A stretch of DNA of 5,836 nt from Rhodanobacter sp. (GCA_026193555.1 JAPHUU010000234.1:1-5836); one strand, 5' to 3'; counted from the first letter of the stretch, positions 1 through 5,806 are shown. Made by a program: numbers and translations. The notes: generated from the sequence alone by a model not told the origin.

Positions 1-732
1 CTTCTTCGCCGCCGCCTGGATCTTGCCGGTAGCCGTGTCGATGGCATCATTCAGGCCATCCAGGCCGTCCTTGCGGGCAATCGAGGTGGACACCAACAGC
101 ACCGGAACAGGCTGGGTCTGCTCGATGGACGGAACAAGCGTGCTGTAATCGACGTTCGGCACGCCGGCGAGCACGTTTTGCAGATTGTTCAGGCTGAACT
201 GGATGAACGAATCCGGATCACCGTGAATATAGAGATTGGCGAAACGGTTGACCAGATTCCACCCGTAGGACACGTCATAAGACCAGTTGATATCGGTCAA
301 CTGGCCTCGGCTGCCCTTGCGCTCCAGATCAAGCGTGAAATGCTTGTCCATGCCACGCCAGCTGTTGTCCAGGTTCCAGACAATGGTGGCATCCTTCGTG
401 TTGCTGTCGATCTTGTCGAAATCCGGCGTGGCGCTGGCGATGGTCAGCCCGCCAGTGCCAACCTTCGGGTCGGAGCCGCTCCAGCTGATTTCGGCGCCAG
501 GCCCGAACGCCTTGCCGGAAAACTTGTACTGGACGTCCTGCTCGTAGGAACTCAGCACGGAGTAGTCGGGAAAACGACGGAAGTTGTCGAGCATGTCGTA
601 GACCTGGCGCATGTCCTTGCCAACGGCCAGCGATCGCTCCACATGGCCACTGCCGGGCATGACCACGGCGGCCAGCACACCGATCACGGCAACGATGACC
701 AGGGCAACAAGAAATTCAAGGACACGCATCAT
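1..732 (-). CDS. Membrane-anchored SRPBCC-fold (polyketide cyclase-like) protein, 3' end cut by window edge
   Basis: The 244 codons read leftward from ATG at 732 are all open, and no stop is reached before the window edge, so the C-terminus is missing. GGAG lies nine bases before this ATG. A second ATG follows at once, so the protein begins Met-Met-Arg. Residues 4-25 are one hydrophobic helix, probably an uncleaved N-terminal anchor. Residues 30-190 look like an SRPBCC (START/Bet v1-like) ligand-binding domain, with a helical segment around VGKDMRQVYDMLDNF, a WSGS strand near 84-87 and a C-terminal helix near 173-189. From about 203 a strand (PVPVLLVSTS) and then a long helix (220-244) suggest the start of a GyrI-like effector-binding domain, an architecture I recall from related proteins. 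Ligand and role are unknown. It lies 304 bases downstream of the response regulator on the same strand, so it may have its own promoter. Confidence 0.85.
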   Translation of the reverse strand, partial: MMRVLEFLVALVIVAVIGVLAAVVMPGSGHVERSLAVGKDMRQVYDMLDNFRRFPDYSVLSSYEQDVQYKFSGKAFGPGAEISWSGSDPKVGTGGLTIASATPDFDKIDSNTKDATIVWNLDNSWRGMDKHFTLDLERKGSRGQLTDINWSYDVSYGWNLVNRFANLYIHGDPDSFIQFSLNNLQNVLAGVPNVDYSTLVPSIEQTQPVPVLLVSTSIARKDGLDGLNDAIDTATGKIQAAAKK

Positions 733-798
733 TCAAGAGTTCTCCGAGCGTCTCTACGCCATACCAAAAAAAGTGTCTCCCCAGCCGCCTCACAGGTC

Positions 799-822
799 TG
801 CCTTCGGCTCGTCCCGAGGGCA
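799..822 (-). repeat. Imperfect hairpin between response regulator and SRPBCC gene
   Basis: Read on the minus strand, TGCCCTCGG and CCGAAGGCA can pair as nine positions with one C-A mismatch around a six-base loop. It lies in the transcribed direction after the regulator gene and could slow RNA polymerase or protect a 3' end. No T-run follows directly, so a terminator call is not justified. Confidence 0.35.
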
Positions 823-924
823 TGGCAGGGGGTCGGCAAACGCCGAAGCTACGGATGTTACTTGCTCAAGCGCAGGAACGCCATTGGCCCCGACTTGACC
901 ACCAGCCGTGGCGGAAAACGGGCT

Positions 925-936
925 GCAGCATGCTGC
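925..936. repeat. Perfect 12-base palindrome GCAGCATGCTGC
   Basis: The 12 bases equal their own reverse complement and lie in non-coding sequence about 100 bases past the regulator stop. A dimeric DNA-binding protein could use such a site, but a palindrome this short can occur by chance and nothing else marks it as functional. Confidence 0.3.
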
Positions 937-1036
937 TACGCGACATACCGGCCACCCATGGATTCATCGCATTGCAGCAAGACGGTAGCCACGGCCATCC
1001 CGGGCAACCCATCCCGTCGCGACCGTCCGGTGCCGA

Positions 1037-1678
1037 TCAGACGATACCCAGCTCCAGCGCCTTCAGCACGGCCCTGGTCCGGTCGCGCACGCCGAGTTTG
1101 GAGAGAATGTTGGATACGTGGTTCTTCACCGTGCCCTCGGCGACCTTGAGCGAATTGGCGATTTCCTTGTTGCTGTACCCACCGGACAGCAGGCGCAGGA
1201 TCTCGGTCTCGCGCTCGGTCAGCGGGTCGGGCTGCTCCAGGCTGGTGAACTGGTTGTGCATCCGCGCCACTCCGGCCATCAGGCGCTGCGTCACCATCGG
1301 CGCAACCAGCGAGCCACCAGCGGCAACCGTGCGCACCGCCAGCACCAGTTGTTCCAGCGATACATCCTTCAGCAGATATCCTCGCGCGCCGGCCTTCAGC
1401 CCCTGCAGTACCAGCTGATCGTCGTCGAACGTGGTGAGGATGATGGTGGGTGGCAGCTCATTGCGCGCCGACAGCGCCTGCAACACTTCCAGGCCGCTCA
1501 TGTTCGGCATGCGCAGATCCAGCAACACCACTTCGGGCTTGATTCGCGGAATGTCCTGCACTGCCTGCATGCCGTCGGCACATTCGGCCACCACCCGGAT
1601 GTCCTCGGTCAGATCCAGCAGCGAACGGACGCCTTGGCGAACCAGATTCTGGTCGTCGACGAGACAAACGGAAATCAT
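1037..1678 (-). CDS. NarL/FixJ-family (LuxR-type HTH) response regulator, DesR-like
   Basis: This 213-residue protein is the cytoplasmic output half of a two-component system: phosphorylation of the receiver should let it dimerise and bind promoters. The receiver (about 1-118) has the acidic pair Asp8/Asp9, the phosphoacceptor Asp54 in VVLLDLRMPNMSG, Thr82, the switch aromatic Tyr101 and Lys104. The LuxR-type helix-turn-helix (about 150-210) shows LTERETEILRLL (153-164), YSNKEIA (168-174) and TVKNHVSNILSKLGV (183-197). Length and motifs are complete for the family. The start is firm: GAGGA lies six bases before the ATG, and the frame meets a TGA ten codons upstream with no other start codon between. 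The kinase gene lies upstream on the same strand, so the two are probably co-transcribed and cognate. Target genes cannot be read from the sequence. The DesR comparison is by architecture only. Confidence 0.95.
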   Translation of the reverse strand: MISVCLVDDQNLVRQGVRSLLDLTEDIRVVAECADGMQAVQDIPRIKPEVVLLDLRMPNMSGLEVLQALSARNELPPTIILTTFDDDQLVLQGLKAGARGYLLKDVSLEQLVLAVRTVAAGGSLVAPMVTQRLMAGVARMHNQFTSLEQPDPLTERETEILRLLSGGYSNKEIANSLKVAEGTVKNHVSNILSKLGVRDRTRAVLKALELGIV

Positions 1679-1721
1679 CGCGAATCCTCGGACATGCGTG
1701 GTTCAACAGCCGGCATCGAGA

Positions 1722-1735
1722 GGTGGCCGGCCACC
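1722..1735. repeat. Perfect 14-base palindrome in the kinase-regulator gap
   Basis: GGTGGCCGGCCACC equals its own reverse complement. It sits in the 103-base gap between the kinase stop and the regulator start, about 45 bases before the regulator ATG in the direction of transcription. It could be an operator or form a GC-rich stem in the intercistronic RNA. A 16-base match with one mismatch, also dyadic, lies inside the kinase gene at 2319-2334. In GC-rich DNA chance is a real alternative. Confidence 0.45.
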
Positions 1736-1781
1736 GGTTCGACGAAGTGGCATCTTTGCACACTGCTCGCAGCACAACACA

Positions 1782-3017
1782 TTACGACACACTCAAGGCC
1801 GGTGGTTCAAACCGCGTTGGCGCATGCGCCAGTGCCGCCTGCTCACCCAACGGCAGTCGCACCGTCAATGCAAAACCCCTGCTCACGCCGGCATCCAGGG
1901 TCAGAGTGCCGCCGAATTCGGCCAGCCGCTCGCGCATCCCCGACAGACCATTGCCCAACTCGACCTGTTCGGCACCACGACCGTCATCGCGCGCATGCAG
2001 GCCCAGCAAGCTCGCATCGGCGTAGGCGAAATTGAGCCACAGGTTGCGGGCGCCGGCATGGCGGGCGGTATTGGTGATGATTTCCTGGGCGCAGCGCAGC
2101 AGCACCTGCGCACGACGCGGATCCTCCACGCTGAAACGCGGCGGCATCACCACATGCACGTTCAGTCCCGGCACACCCTCGGTCAGGCTGCGCAGCGCCT
2201 GGGTCAGGTCGATGGCGTCATCCTGGCGCAGCTCGCTGACCGCCTCGCGCACATCGGCCAGCAGGTGCTTGGCCGTGCTCTGCGCGCTGCGTACATGGAC
2301 AGCGGCAGCCTCGTTGGCGAGGTGGCTGGCCACCTCGAGATTCAGGCTGAGCGCGGTCAGGTGATGGCCAATCAGGTCATGCAGGTCGCGCGCAATGCGC
2401 ATGCGTTCGGCAATGCGGCTCGATTCGGCCAGCAATGCACGGGTTGCCCGCAGCTCGGAATTGAGCCGACGCTGGGCCTCGCGCTGCTCGGCCTGCTGGC
2501 TGGCCACCGTCGAGGTCACGAACACCAGCACGGAAATGCCCAGATAGATGCTGGCCTGAATGAAGCCGACGGCGATGCTGTGGTCGTACTCCGGAAAAGT
2601 GGCAAAGATGGCCACCAGGCTCAGGTGCTGCAGTACCAGCCAGAACACACCGAGCCAGAAAGGCAGCAACCAGGGCAATACCACCGCGGCGACCACCATC
2701 AGCATGGCCGACAGACCGCTGTGGCTATACCAGCCCACCGCCACCGCAGCCGCGGTCATCAACGTCAAACCCAGCAATTTCATTCCCGGGTAGCGCCGCG
2801 ACCCCAGGTTGCTGGTCAGCAACCAGTACATCAGTCCGAAAATCAGGTAACACAGGGTCCACAGCAGCAGCGAAAAATTCGGCCTTTGCAGCTGATTCAG
2901 TCGCTCTACCGCCCAGTTGGTCACCAGCGGGGTGCCTGCAGACAGATAGGTGAAGAATCCCGCGTAACGAAGGAGTCGGATGTGATTGAAGAATGGCCAG
3001 CGCATGGACTGCATCAT
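1782..3017 (-). CDS. Six-helix membrane sensor histidine kinase (HisKA_3/HPK7, DesK-like)
   Basis: This is the signal-sensing half of the two-component pair. It should autophosphorylate on histidine and pass the phosphate to Asp54 of the adjacent regulator. Numbered from the longest reading (GTG at 3056, 424 residues), hydrophobic stretches near 28-45, 61-81, 91-110, 115-133, 134-153 and 161-185 suggest six membrane helices with no large external domain, so the signal may come from the membrane itself. A coiled-coil linker (186-218) leads to the HisKA_3 dimerisation motif RIARDLHDLIGHHLTALSLN with catalytic His226. The ATPase domain has an N-box around Asn329 (QEIITNTARHA), a DDGRG G1 box (357-361) and GNGLSGMRER (368-377). 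I prefer the ATG at 3017, or the adjacent ATG at 3014: GAGG lies four and seven bases before them, while the GTG has no Shine-Dalgarno. That gives 410-411 residues. Confidence 0.93.
   Translation of the reverse strand: MMQSMRWPFFNHIRLLRYAGFFTYLSAGTPLVTNWAVERLNQLQRPNFSLLLWTLCYLIFGLMYWLLTSNLGSRRYPGMKLLGLTLMTAAAVAVGWYSHSGLSAMLMVVAAVVLPWLLPFWLGVFWLVLQHLSLVAIFATFPEYDHSIAVGFIQASIYLGISVLVFVTSTVASQQAEQREAQRRLNSELRATRALLAESSRIAERMRIARDLHDLIGHHLTALSLNLEVASHLANEAAAVHVRSAQSTAKHLLADVREAVSELRQDDAIDLTQALRSLTEGVPGLNVHVVMPPRFSVEDPRRAQVLLRCAQEIITNTARHAGARNLWLNFAYADASLLGLHARDDGRGAEQVELGNGLSGMRERLAEFGGTLTLDAGVSRGFALTVRLPLGEQAALAHAPTRFEPPALSVS
2318..2337. repeat. 20-base dyad inside the kinase gene
   Basis: CGAGGTGGC and GCCACCTCG are perfect inverted arms of nine bases around a central TG, within the kinase segment just after the catalytic histidine region. 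Its core GAGGTGGCTGGCCACC differs at one base from 1720-1735 in the kinase-regulator gap. Codon content of the region can produce such sequence, so function is uncertain. Confidence 0.35.
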
Positions 3018-3031
3018 TGAACCTCGGTGGC

Positions 3032-3050
3032 TTTCGCGCAATCCGCGAAA
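3032..3050. promoter_or_regulatory. Inverted repeat TTTCGCG-N5-CGCGAAA beside the kinase start
   Basis: Perfect seven-base arms separated by five bases lie 15 bases upstream of the preferred kinase start and immediately before its GAGG ribosome binding site. It may be an operator for a dimeric regulator, possibly the system's own, or a leader RNA hairpin affecting ribosome access. If the GTG at 3056 were the true start, the repeat would fall in coding sequence, which argues mildly for the shorter reading. Confidence 0.4.
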
Positions 3051-3085
3051 AGTCACGGTTCGTGCACGACGAGGTGGGCGGACCC

Positions 3086-3105
3086 GCCTTTACAAAGCCT
3101 TTACA
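3086..3105. promoter_or_regulatory. Tandem direct repeat GCCTTTACA, period 11, candidate regulator binding site
   Basis: Two perfect copies of GCCTTTACA (3086-3094 and 3097-3105) are separated by AA, placing them one helical turn apart on the same DNA face. Head-to-tail half-sites at 11-base spacing are the usual pattern for OmpR/PhoB-family response regulators, not for the NarL-type regulator encoded here. The repeat lies between two divergent genes, roughly 50-70 bases upstream of the expected start of the rightward transcript and 70-90 bases before the kinase ATG. It could control either or both. A GC-rich dyad, GGCGG-AC-CCGCC (3077-3088), abuts and overlaps its left edge. Confidence 0.45.
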
Positions 3106-3119
3106 TATTCGATCCACCG

Positions 3120-3148
3120 ATGTTACTGCCCCGGCCGCATGGCATAAT
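3120..3148 (+). promoter_or_regulatory. Sigma70-type promoter with extended -10 for the acetyltransferase-minCDE operon
   Basis: CATAAT at 3143-3148 matches the -10 consensus at five of six bases and is preceded by TGG, giving an extended -10. A weak -35 candidate, ATGTTA (3120-3125), lies at 17-base spacing with three of six matches, as often seen with an extended -10. The transcript would begin near 3155, leaving a leader of about 55 bases before the acetyltransferase ATG at 3210. I see no comparable promoter before minC, minD or minE. Confidence 0.6.
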
Positions 3149-3209
3149 GTGTCCTTGTGCAGGGCCACTGGTCGACCCTGTCCCCGAATTCACCTTTGCG
3201 GAGCAACGA

Positions 3210-3830
3210 ATGGCCCTTGCCATCCGCGACGTGCGCGAGCACGACCTGGATGCCGTGCTGGCGCTGAACAACGCCGCCGGTCGCTCCATCCTCGCCCTCG
3301 ATGCCGCCCGGTTGCGCTATTTCTTCGAGCATGCCGATTATTTCCGTGTGGCCGAAATCGATGGTCACCTCGCCGGATTCCTGATTGCGCTGCGCGAAGG
3401 CGGCAACTACGAAAGCCCGAACTACAGCTGGTTTGCCAAGCACTACCCCCAGTTTGTCTATATCGACCGCATCGTGATCGCCAACGCCTACCGTCGTCAC
3501 GGTCTCGGCAGGGTTTTCTACTCCGACGTGCACAGCTACGCCGAAGTACGAGTGCCGCTGCTCACCTGCGAAGTCTTCCTGGAGCCCCGCGACGATGTCG
3601 TCGTGCTGTTCCACGGCACCTATGGTTTCCAGGAAGTCGACCAGCAGCGGATGGGCAAGCGTGGACCGCAGGTCAGCCTGCTGGCCAAGGATCTGCCCAG
3701 CTACGCCTTTGTGCGCGACAAATGGCTCGATCACGGCGGACTGCCGGATGTACCGTGGCTGGCCGAGCGCGAACGCCCTTTTCCGGATGACTCCGGCCAG
3801 CGCAGCCTCGTCGGAGAACGGAGTCCATGA
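3210..3830 (+). CDS. GNAT-family N-acetyltransferase, first gene of the min operon
   Basis: The product is a 206-residue cytoplasmic protein of the GNAT fold, which moves an acetyl group from acetyl-CoA to an amine. The N-terminal strand IRDVREHDLDAVLALNN (5-21) is typical of the family. The acetyl-CoA pyrophosphate loop is seen in RIVIANAYRRHGLGRVFY (87-104), with the R-x-x-G-x-G pattern at Arg95, Gly98 and Gly100. Later elements VPLLTCEVFLEPRDD (115-129) and FHGTYGFQEV (134-143) match the final strands and helix of the fold. The substrate cannot be predicted. GCGGAG lies six bases before the chosen ATG. In-frame ATGs farther upstream fall in or before the promoter. The stop codon overlaps the minC start as ATGA, implying co-transcription and probably translational coupling. 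A link to cell division is inferred from position only. Confidence 0.9.
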   Translation: MALAIRDVREHDLDAVLALNNAAGRSILALDAARLRYFFEHADYFRVAEIDGHLAGFLIALREGGNYESPNYSWFAKHYPQFVYIDRIVIANAYRRHGLGRVFYSDVHSYAEVRVPLLTCEVFLEPRDDVVVLFHGTYGFQEVDQQRMGKRGPQVSLLAKDLPSYAFVRDKWLDHGGLPDVPWLAERERPFPDDSGQRSLVGERSP

Positions 3831-4597
3831 AGGCAAGAACCGAGACCTCCGAGGCCTGCGACCTGCGTTTTGGGCAGGTCGGCCTTGCCTGCGTAAGGGT
3901 ACGCCGCGTCGATGCTGCCGCGCTGCGCGACGAACTGGAGCGGCGCGTGCACGCGGCACCTCAGATGTTCGCCCGTGCAGCCGTGGTGCTGGATCTGAGC
4001 CACCTGCTCAATCTGCCCGATGACGGCAGCGTCGATGCGTTGCTCGAAGCCGTGCGCAGCGCCGGCATGCTGCCGGTGGGACTGGCCTATGGCACCAGCG
4101 AGACCGAGGCGCTGGCCAAGCGCCTGGGGTTGCCGTTGATCGCCAAGTTCCGCGCTGCCTACGAGCCCGTCAGCGGCGGTGCAGCGATGCCGCCGACGGC
4201 GGAACCAGCGCGTCGCAACCAACCGGCTCCGCCCGAACCCATCCTTTCCACACCCACTGCAGGCCGCGCCCAGGGCGCCCAGCTTCATGCCGGCTCGGTG
4301 CGCTCCGGACAACAGGTCTATGCGCGCGAGCGTGACCTGATCGTCACCGGTGCCATTGCCAACGGCGCCGAAGTGATCGCCGACGGCAATATCCACGTCT
4401 ACGGTGGCTTGCGCGGCCGTGCCATGGCCGGCGCGCAGGGCGACGAAAAGGCACGCATCTTCGTCTCCGATTTCCGCGCCGAACTGGTGGCCATCGCCGG
4501 CCACTACCGCGTGTTCGAACAGATTCCCGACGACCTTGAGGGCCAGTCCGTGCAATGCTGGCTCGAAGGCGAAAAGCTGTTGATTGCCAAGCTGTGA
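3827..4597 (+). CDS. minC: Septum site-determining protein MinC
   Basis: MinC inhibits FtsZ polymer assembly and, recruited to the membrane by MinD, blocks septum formation at the cell poles. The product is 256 residues. An N-terminal FtsZ-inhibiting domain spans about 11-110, including AVVLDLSHL (52-60) and LPVGLAYGT (82-90). A Pro/Ala-rich linker follows (about 112-150), then the beta-helical C-terminal domain. That domain carries the family hallmark VRSGQQVYARERDLIVTGAI (158-177; the RSGQ segment has been implicated in MinD binding), then AEVIADGNIHVYGGLRGRAMAGAQGD (181-206) and ELVAIAGHYRVFEQIP (219-234). Length is near that of E. coli MinC (231), the excess being mostly linker. The start overlaps the acetyltransferase stop. 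GGAG occurs both three and ten bases upstream, and neither spacing is ideal, which fits translational coupling. minD follows after 37 bases. Confidence 0.96.
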   Translation: MKARTETSEACDLRFGQVGLACVRVRRVDAAALRDELERRVHAAPQMFARAAVVLDLSHLLNLPDDGSVDALLEAVRSAGMLPVGLAYGTSETEALAKRLGLPLIAKFRAAYEPVSGGAAMPPTAEPARRNQPAPPEPILSTPTAGRAQGAQLHAGSVRSGQQVYARERDLIVTGAIANGAEVIADGNIHVYGGLRGRAMAGAQGDEKARIFVSDFRAELVAIAGHYRVFEQIPDDLEGQSVQCWLEGEKLLIAKL

Positions 4598-4603
4598 TCA
4601 CCT

Positions 4604-4626
4604 ACAACAAAAACAAACATGCGGAG
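4604..4626 (+). promoter_or_regulatory. A-rich leader and Shine-Dalgarno of minD, possible Hfq site
   Basis: The 37-base minC-minD spacer holds an A/C-only stretch (4604-4619) that stands out from the GC-rich surroundings. From 4606 it reads AAC AAA AAC AAA, four consecutive A-R-N triplets, the pattern bound by the distal face of Hfq. The same bases satisfy the AANAANAA pattern known from Hfq/Crc targets in Pseudomonas. GGAG (4623-4626) follows, eight bases before the TTG start. The A-rich tract could instead serve as a ribosome (S1) enhancer compensating for the weak start codon. Confidence 0.5.
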
Positions 4627-4634
4627 ATGGGCCC

Positions 4635-5450
4635 TTGACTGCTGAGATTATCGTTGTCACCTCCGGCAAAGGCGGCGTCGGCAAGACGACGACCAGCGCC
4701 TCGCTCGCCACCGGCCTGGCGATGGCCGGCAAGAAAACCGCCGTGATCGACTTCGACGTCGGGCTGCGCAACCTCGACCTGATCATGGGTTGCGAGCGGC
4801 GAGTGGTGTACGACTTCATCAATGTCGTGCATGGCGAATCCACCCTCAAGCAGTCGCTGATCAAGGACAAGCGCCACGACAACCTGTATGTGCTCGCCGC
4901 CAGCCAGACCCGCGACAAGGACGCACTGACCCAGGAAGGTGTCGAAAAAGTGCTTGAAGGACTCTCCGAGGACGGCTTCGACTATGTGGTGTGCGACTCG
5001 CCCGCCGGCATCGAGAAGGGCGCGCATCTGGCGATGTACTTCGCCGACCACGCGGTGGTCGTGGTCAACCCGGAAGTCTCCTCGGTACGCGATTCCGACC
5101 GCATCCTTGGCCTGCTTGCCAGCAAGACCCGGCGCGCGGAACGCGGTGAAACCCCGGTCAACCAGCACCTGCTGCTGACCCGCTACAACCCCGCCCGCGT
5201 CGCGATCGGTGAAATGCTCAGCGTGAAGGATGTCGAGGAGATCCTCGGCCTCGAAGTGGTTGGCGTGATCCCCGAATCGGAAAACGTGCTGACCGCCTCG
5301 AACAACGGCATCCCGGTGATCGTGGACGTCAATTCGCTGGCCGGCCAGGCCTACAGCGATACGGTAGCCCGCATCCTCGGTGAAGAGCGCCCGCTGCGCT
5401 TCGTCGATGTGCCGAAGAAAGGCTTTCTCCAGCGCGTGTTCGGAGGTTGA
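4635..5450 (+). CDS. minD: Septum site-determining protein MinD (ATPase), TTG start
   Basis: MinD is a ParA/MinD-type ATPase that dimerises with ATP, binds the inner membrane, recruits MinC and is released when MinE triggers hydrolysis. The 271-residue protein has the deviant Walker [11 protein letters not shown] (10-19) with signature Lys12 and Lys17, the switch I region [10 protein letters not shown] (39-48) and the Walker B/switch [13 protein letters not shown] (121-131). The C-terminal amphipathic membrane helix is [11 protein letters not shown] (261-271). Length matches E. coli MinD (270). The TTG at 4635 is chosen because GGAG lies eight bases upstream and the product begins (M)TAEIIVVTS, as MinD proteins do. 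The in-frame ATG at 4584 would add 17 unrelated residues, overlap minC and lack a Shine-Dalgarno. minE follows after only five bases. Confidence 0.97.
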   Translation: MTAEIIVVTSGKGGVGKTTTSASLATGLAMAGKKTAVIDFDVGLRNLDLIMGCERRVVYDFINVVHGESTLKQSLIKDKRHDNLYVLAASQTRDKDALTQEGVEKVLEGLSEDGFDYVVCDSPAGIEKGAHLAMYFADHAVVVVNPEVSSVRDSDRILGLLASKTRRAERGETPVNQHLLLTRYNPARVAIGEMLSVKDVEEILGLEVVGVIPESENVLTASNNGIPVIVDVNSLAGQAYSDTVARILGEERPLRFVDVPKKGFLQRVFGG

Positions 5451-5455
5451 ACCCG

Positions 5456-5752
5456 ATGGGCATTCTCGATTTCCTGAAGCGCAAACCTGAAGCCACCGCC
5501 ACCGTGGCAAGGGAGCGCCTGCGCATCATCGTGGCGCAGGAACGCTCCACCCGCGGCGCCCCCGACTACCTGCCGATGATGCGCAACGAACTGCTCGAAG
5601 TGATCAAGAAATACGTGCACGTCGACATTGAGGCGATCAGCATCAATCTCGAACGCGACAGCGGCCATGAGGTACTTGAGCTGTCGGTGGCGCTGCCTGA
5701 CGGCAATGCGGCGGCCAAGCTCGCGAACAAGAGCGAAGTCAGCGCCGGTTGA
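5456..5752 (+). CDS. minE: Cell division topological specificity factor MinE
   Basis: MinE stimulates MinD's ATPase and displaces MinC, driving pole-to-pole oscillation and confining division to midcell. The 98-residue product shows all family parts in order: an N-terminal membrane-targeting helix GILDFLKRK (2-10), the anti-MinCD segment [13 protein letters not shown] (18-30), and the topological-specificity domain from [20 protein letters not shown] (38-57) through LELSVALPD (74-82). It is about ten residues longer than E. coli MinE (88), largely because of a polar Ala/Lys/Ser tail (83-98). GGAGG overlaps the last codons of minD and lies nine bases before this ATG. The in-frame TTG at 5447 would sit directly against that Shine-Dalgarno and is not credible. 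Co-translation with minD is likely. Confidence 0.97.
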   Translation: MGILDFLKRKPEATATVARERLRIIVAQERSTRGAPDYLPMMRNELLEVIKKYVHVDIEAISINLERDSGHEVLELSVALPDGNAAAKLANKSEVSAG

Positions 5753-5780
5753 GTGATCGTCAGCTCCCCGGCAAGGAATC

Positions 5781-5806
5781 TGTCGGAAGCTGCCGCGCCT
5801 CCGACA
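5781..5806 (+). repeat. Inverted repeat downstream of minE
   Basis: TGTCGGA and TCCGACA form perfect seven-base arms around a 12-base loop, starting 28 bases after the minE stop. The position suits the 3' end of the min operon, but no T-run follows, so an intrinsic terminator is not supported. It could be a 3'-end stabilising stem, or the region could lead into another gene beyond the window. Confidence 0.35.

Larger units (their letters stand above)
733..1036. other. 304-base intergenic region between response regulator and SRPBCC gene
   Basis: No supported gene lies here, and reading frames crossing it look like shadows. On the minus strand it must hold the end of the regulator transcript and the leader of the SRPBCC gene, whose Shine-Dalgarno (GGAG) sits at its left end. 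Visible structure includes a perfect 12-base palindrome at 925-936 and an imperfect hairpin at 799-822 with nine-base arms, one C-A mismatch and a six-base loop. A run of seven A (766-772) reads as seven T on the minus strand, but it lies about 26 bases beyond the hairpin, so it does not form an ordinary intrinsic terminator. I could not find a convincing -35/-10 pair for the SRPBCC gene. Confidence 0.6.

Noticed and set aside
766..822. Hairpin plus T7 run (minus strand) as an intrinsic terminator after the response regulator.
   Set aside because: The T-run begins about 26 bases after the stem instead of directly following it, and the stem has a mismatch.
178..1149. A 323-codon plus-strand open frame over the SRPBCC gene, the intergenic region and the end of the regulator.
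   Set aside because: Its composition changes abruptly along its length, it has no domain or ribosome binding site, and it is antisense to two real genes.
1431..3020. A 529-codon open frame on the plus strand, antisense to the kinase and regulator.
   Set aside because: It mirrors two well-supported genes, its product is Gln/His/Arg-rich with no recognisable domain, and GC-rich codon use commonly keeps the antisense frame open.
3027..3209. Longer acetyltransferase starting at upstream in-frame ATGs.
   Set aside because: The extra residues do not resemble a GNAT N-terminus, the promoter -10 lies within that stretch, and the ATG at 3210 has a strong, well-spaced GCGGAG.
3123..3959. A 278-codon minus-strand open frame opposite the acetyltransferase and minC.
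   Set aside because: It is the shadow of conserved plus-strand genes, with low-complexity composition and no Shine-Dalgarno. The 274-codon (3731-4555) and 302-codon (4602-5510) minus-strand frames are rejected for the same reason.
4584..4634. Upstream ATG start for minD.
   Set aside because: It lies inside minC, lacks a ribosome binding site and adds residues foreign to MinD; the TTG at 4635 fits better.
4619..4645. An eight-codon leader-like ORF (MRRWALDC) overlapping the minD start.
   Set aside because: It has no Shine-Dalgarno of its own, and the GGAG within it serves the TTG start. No attenuator-like structure accompanies it.
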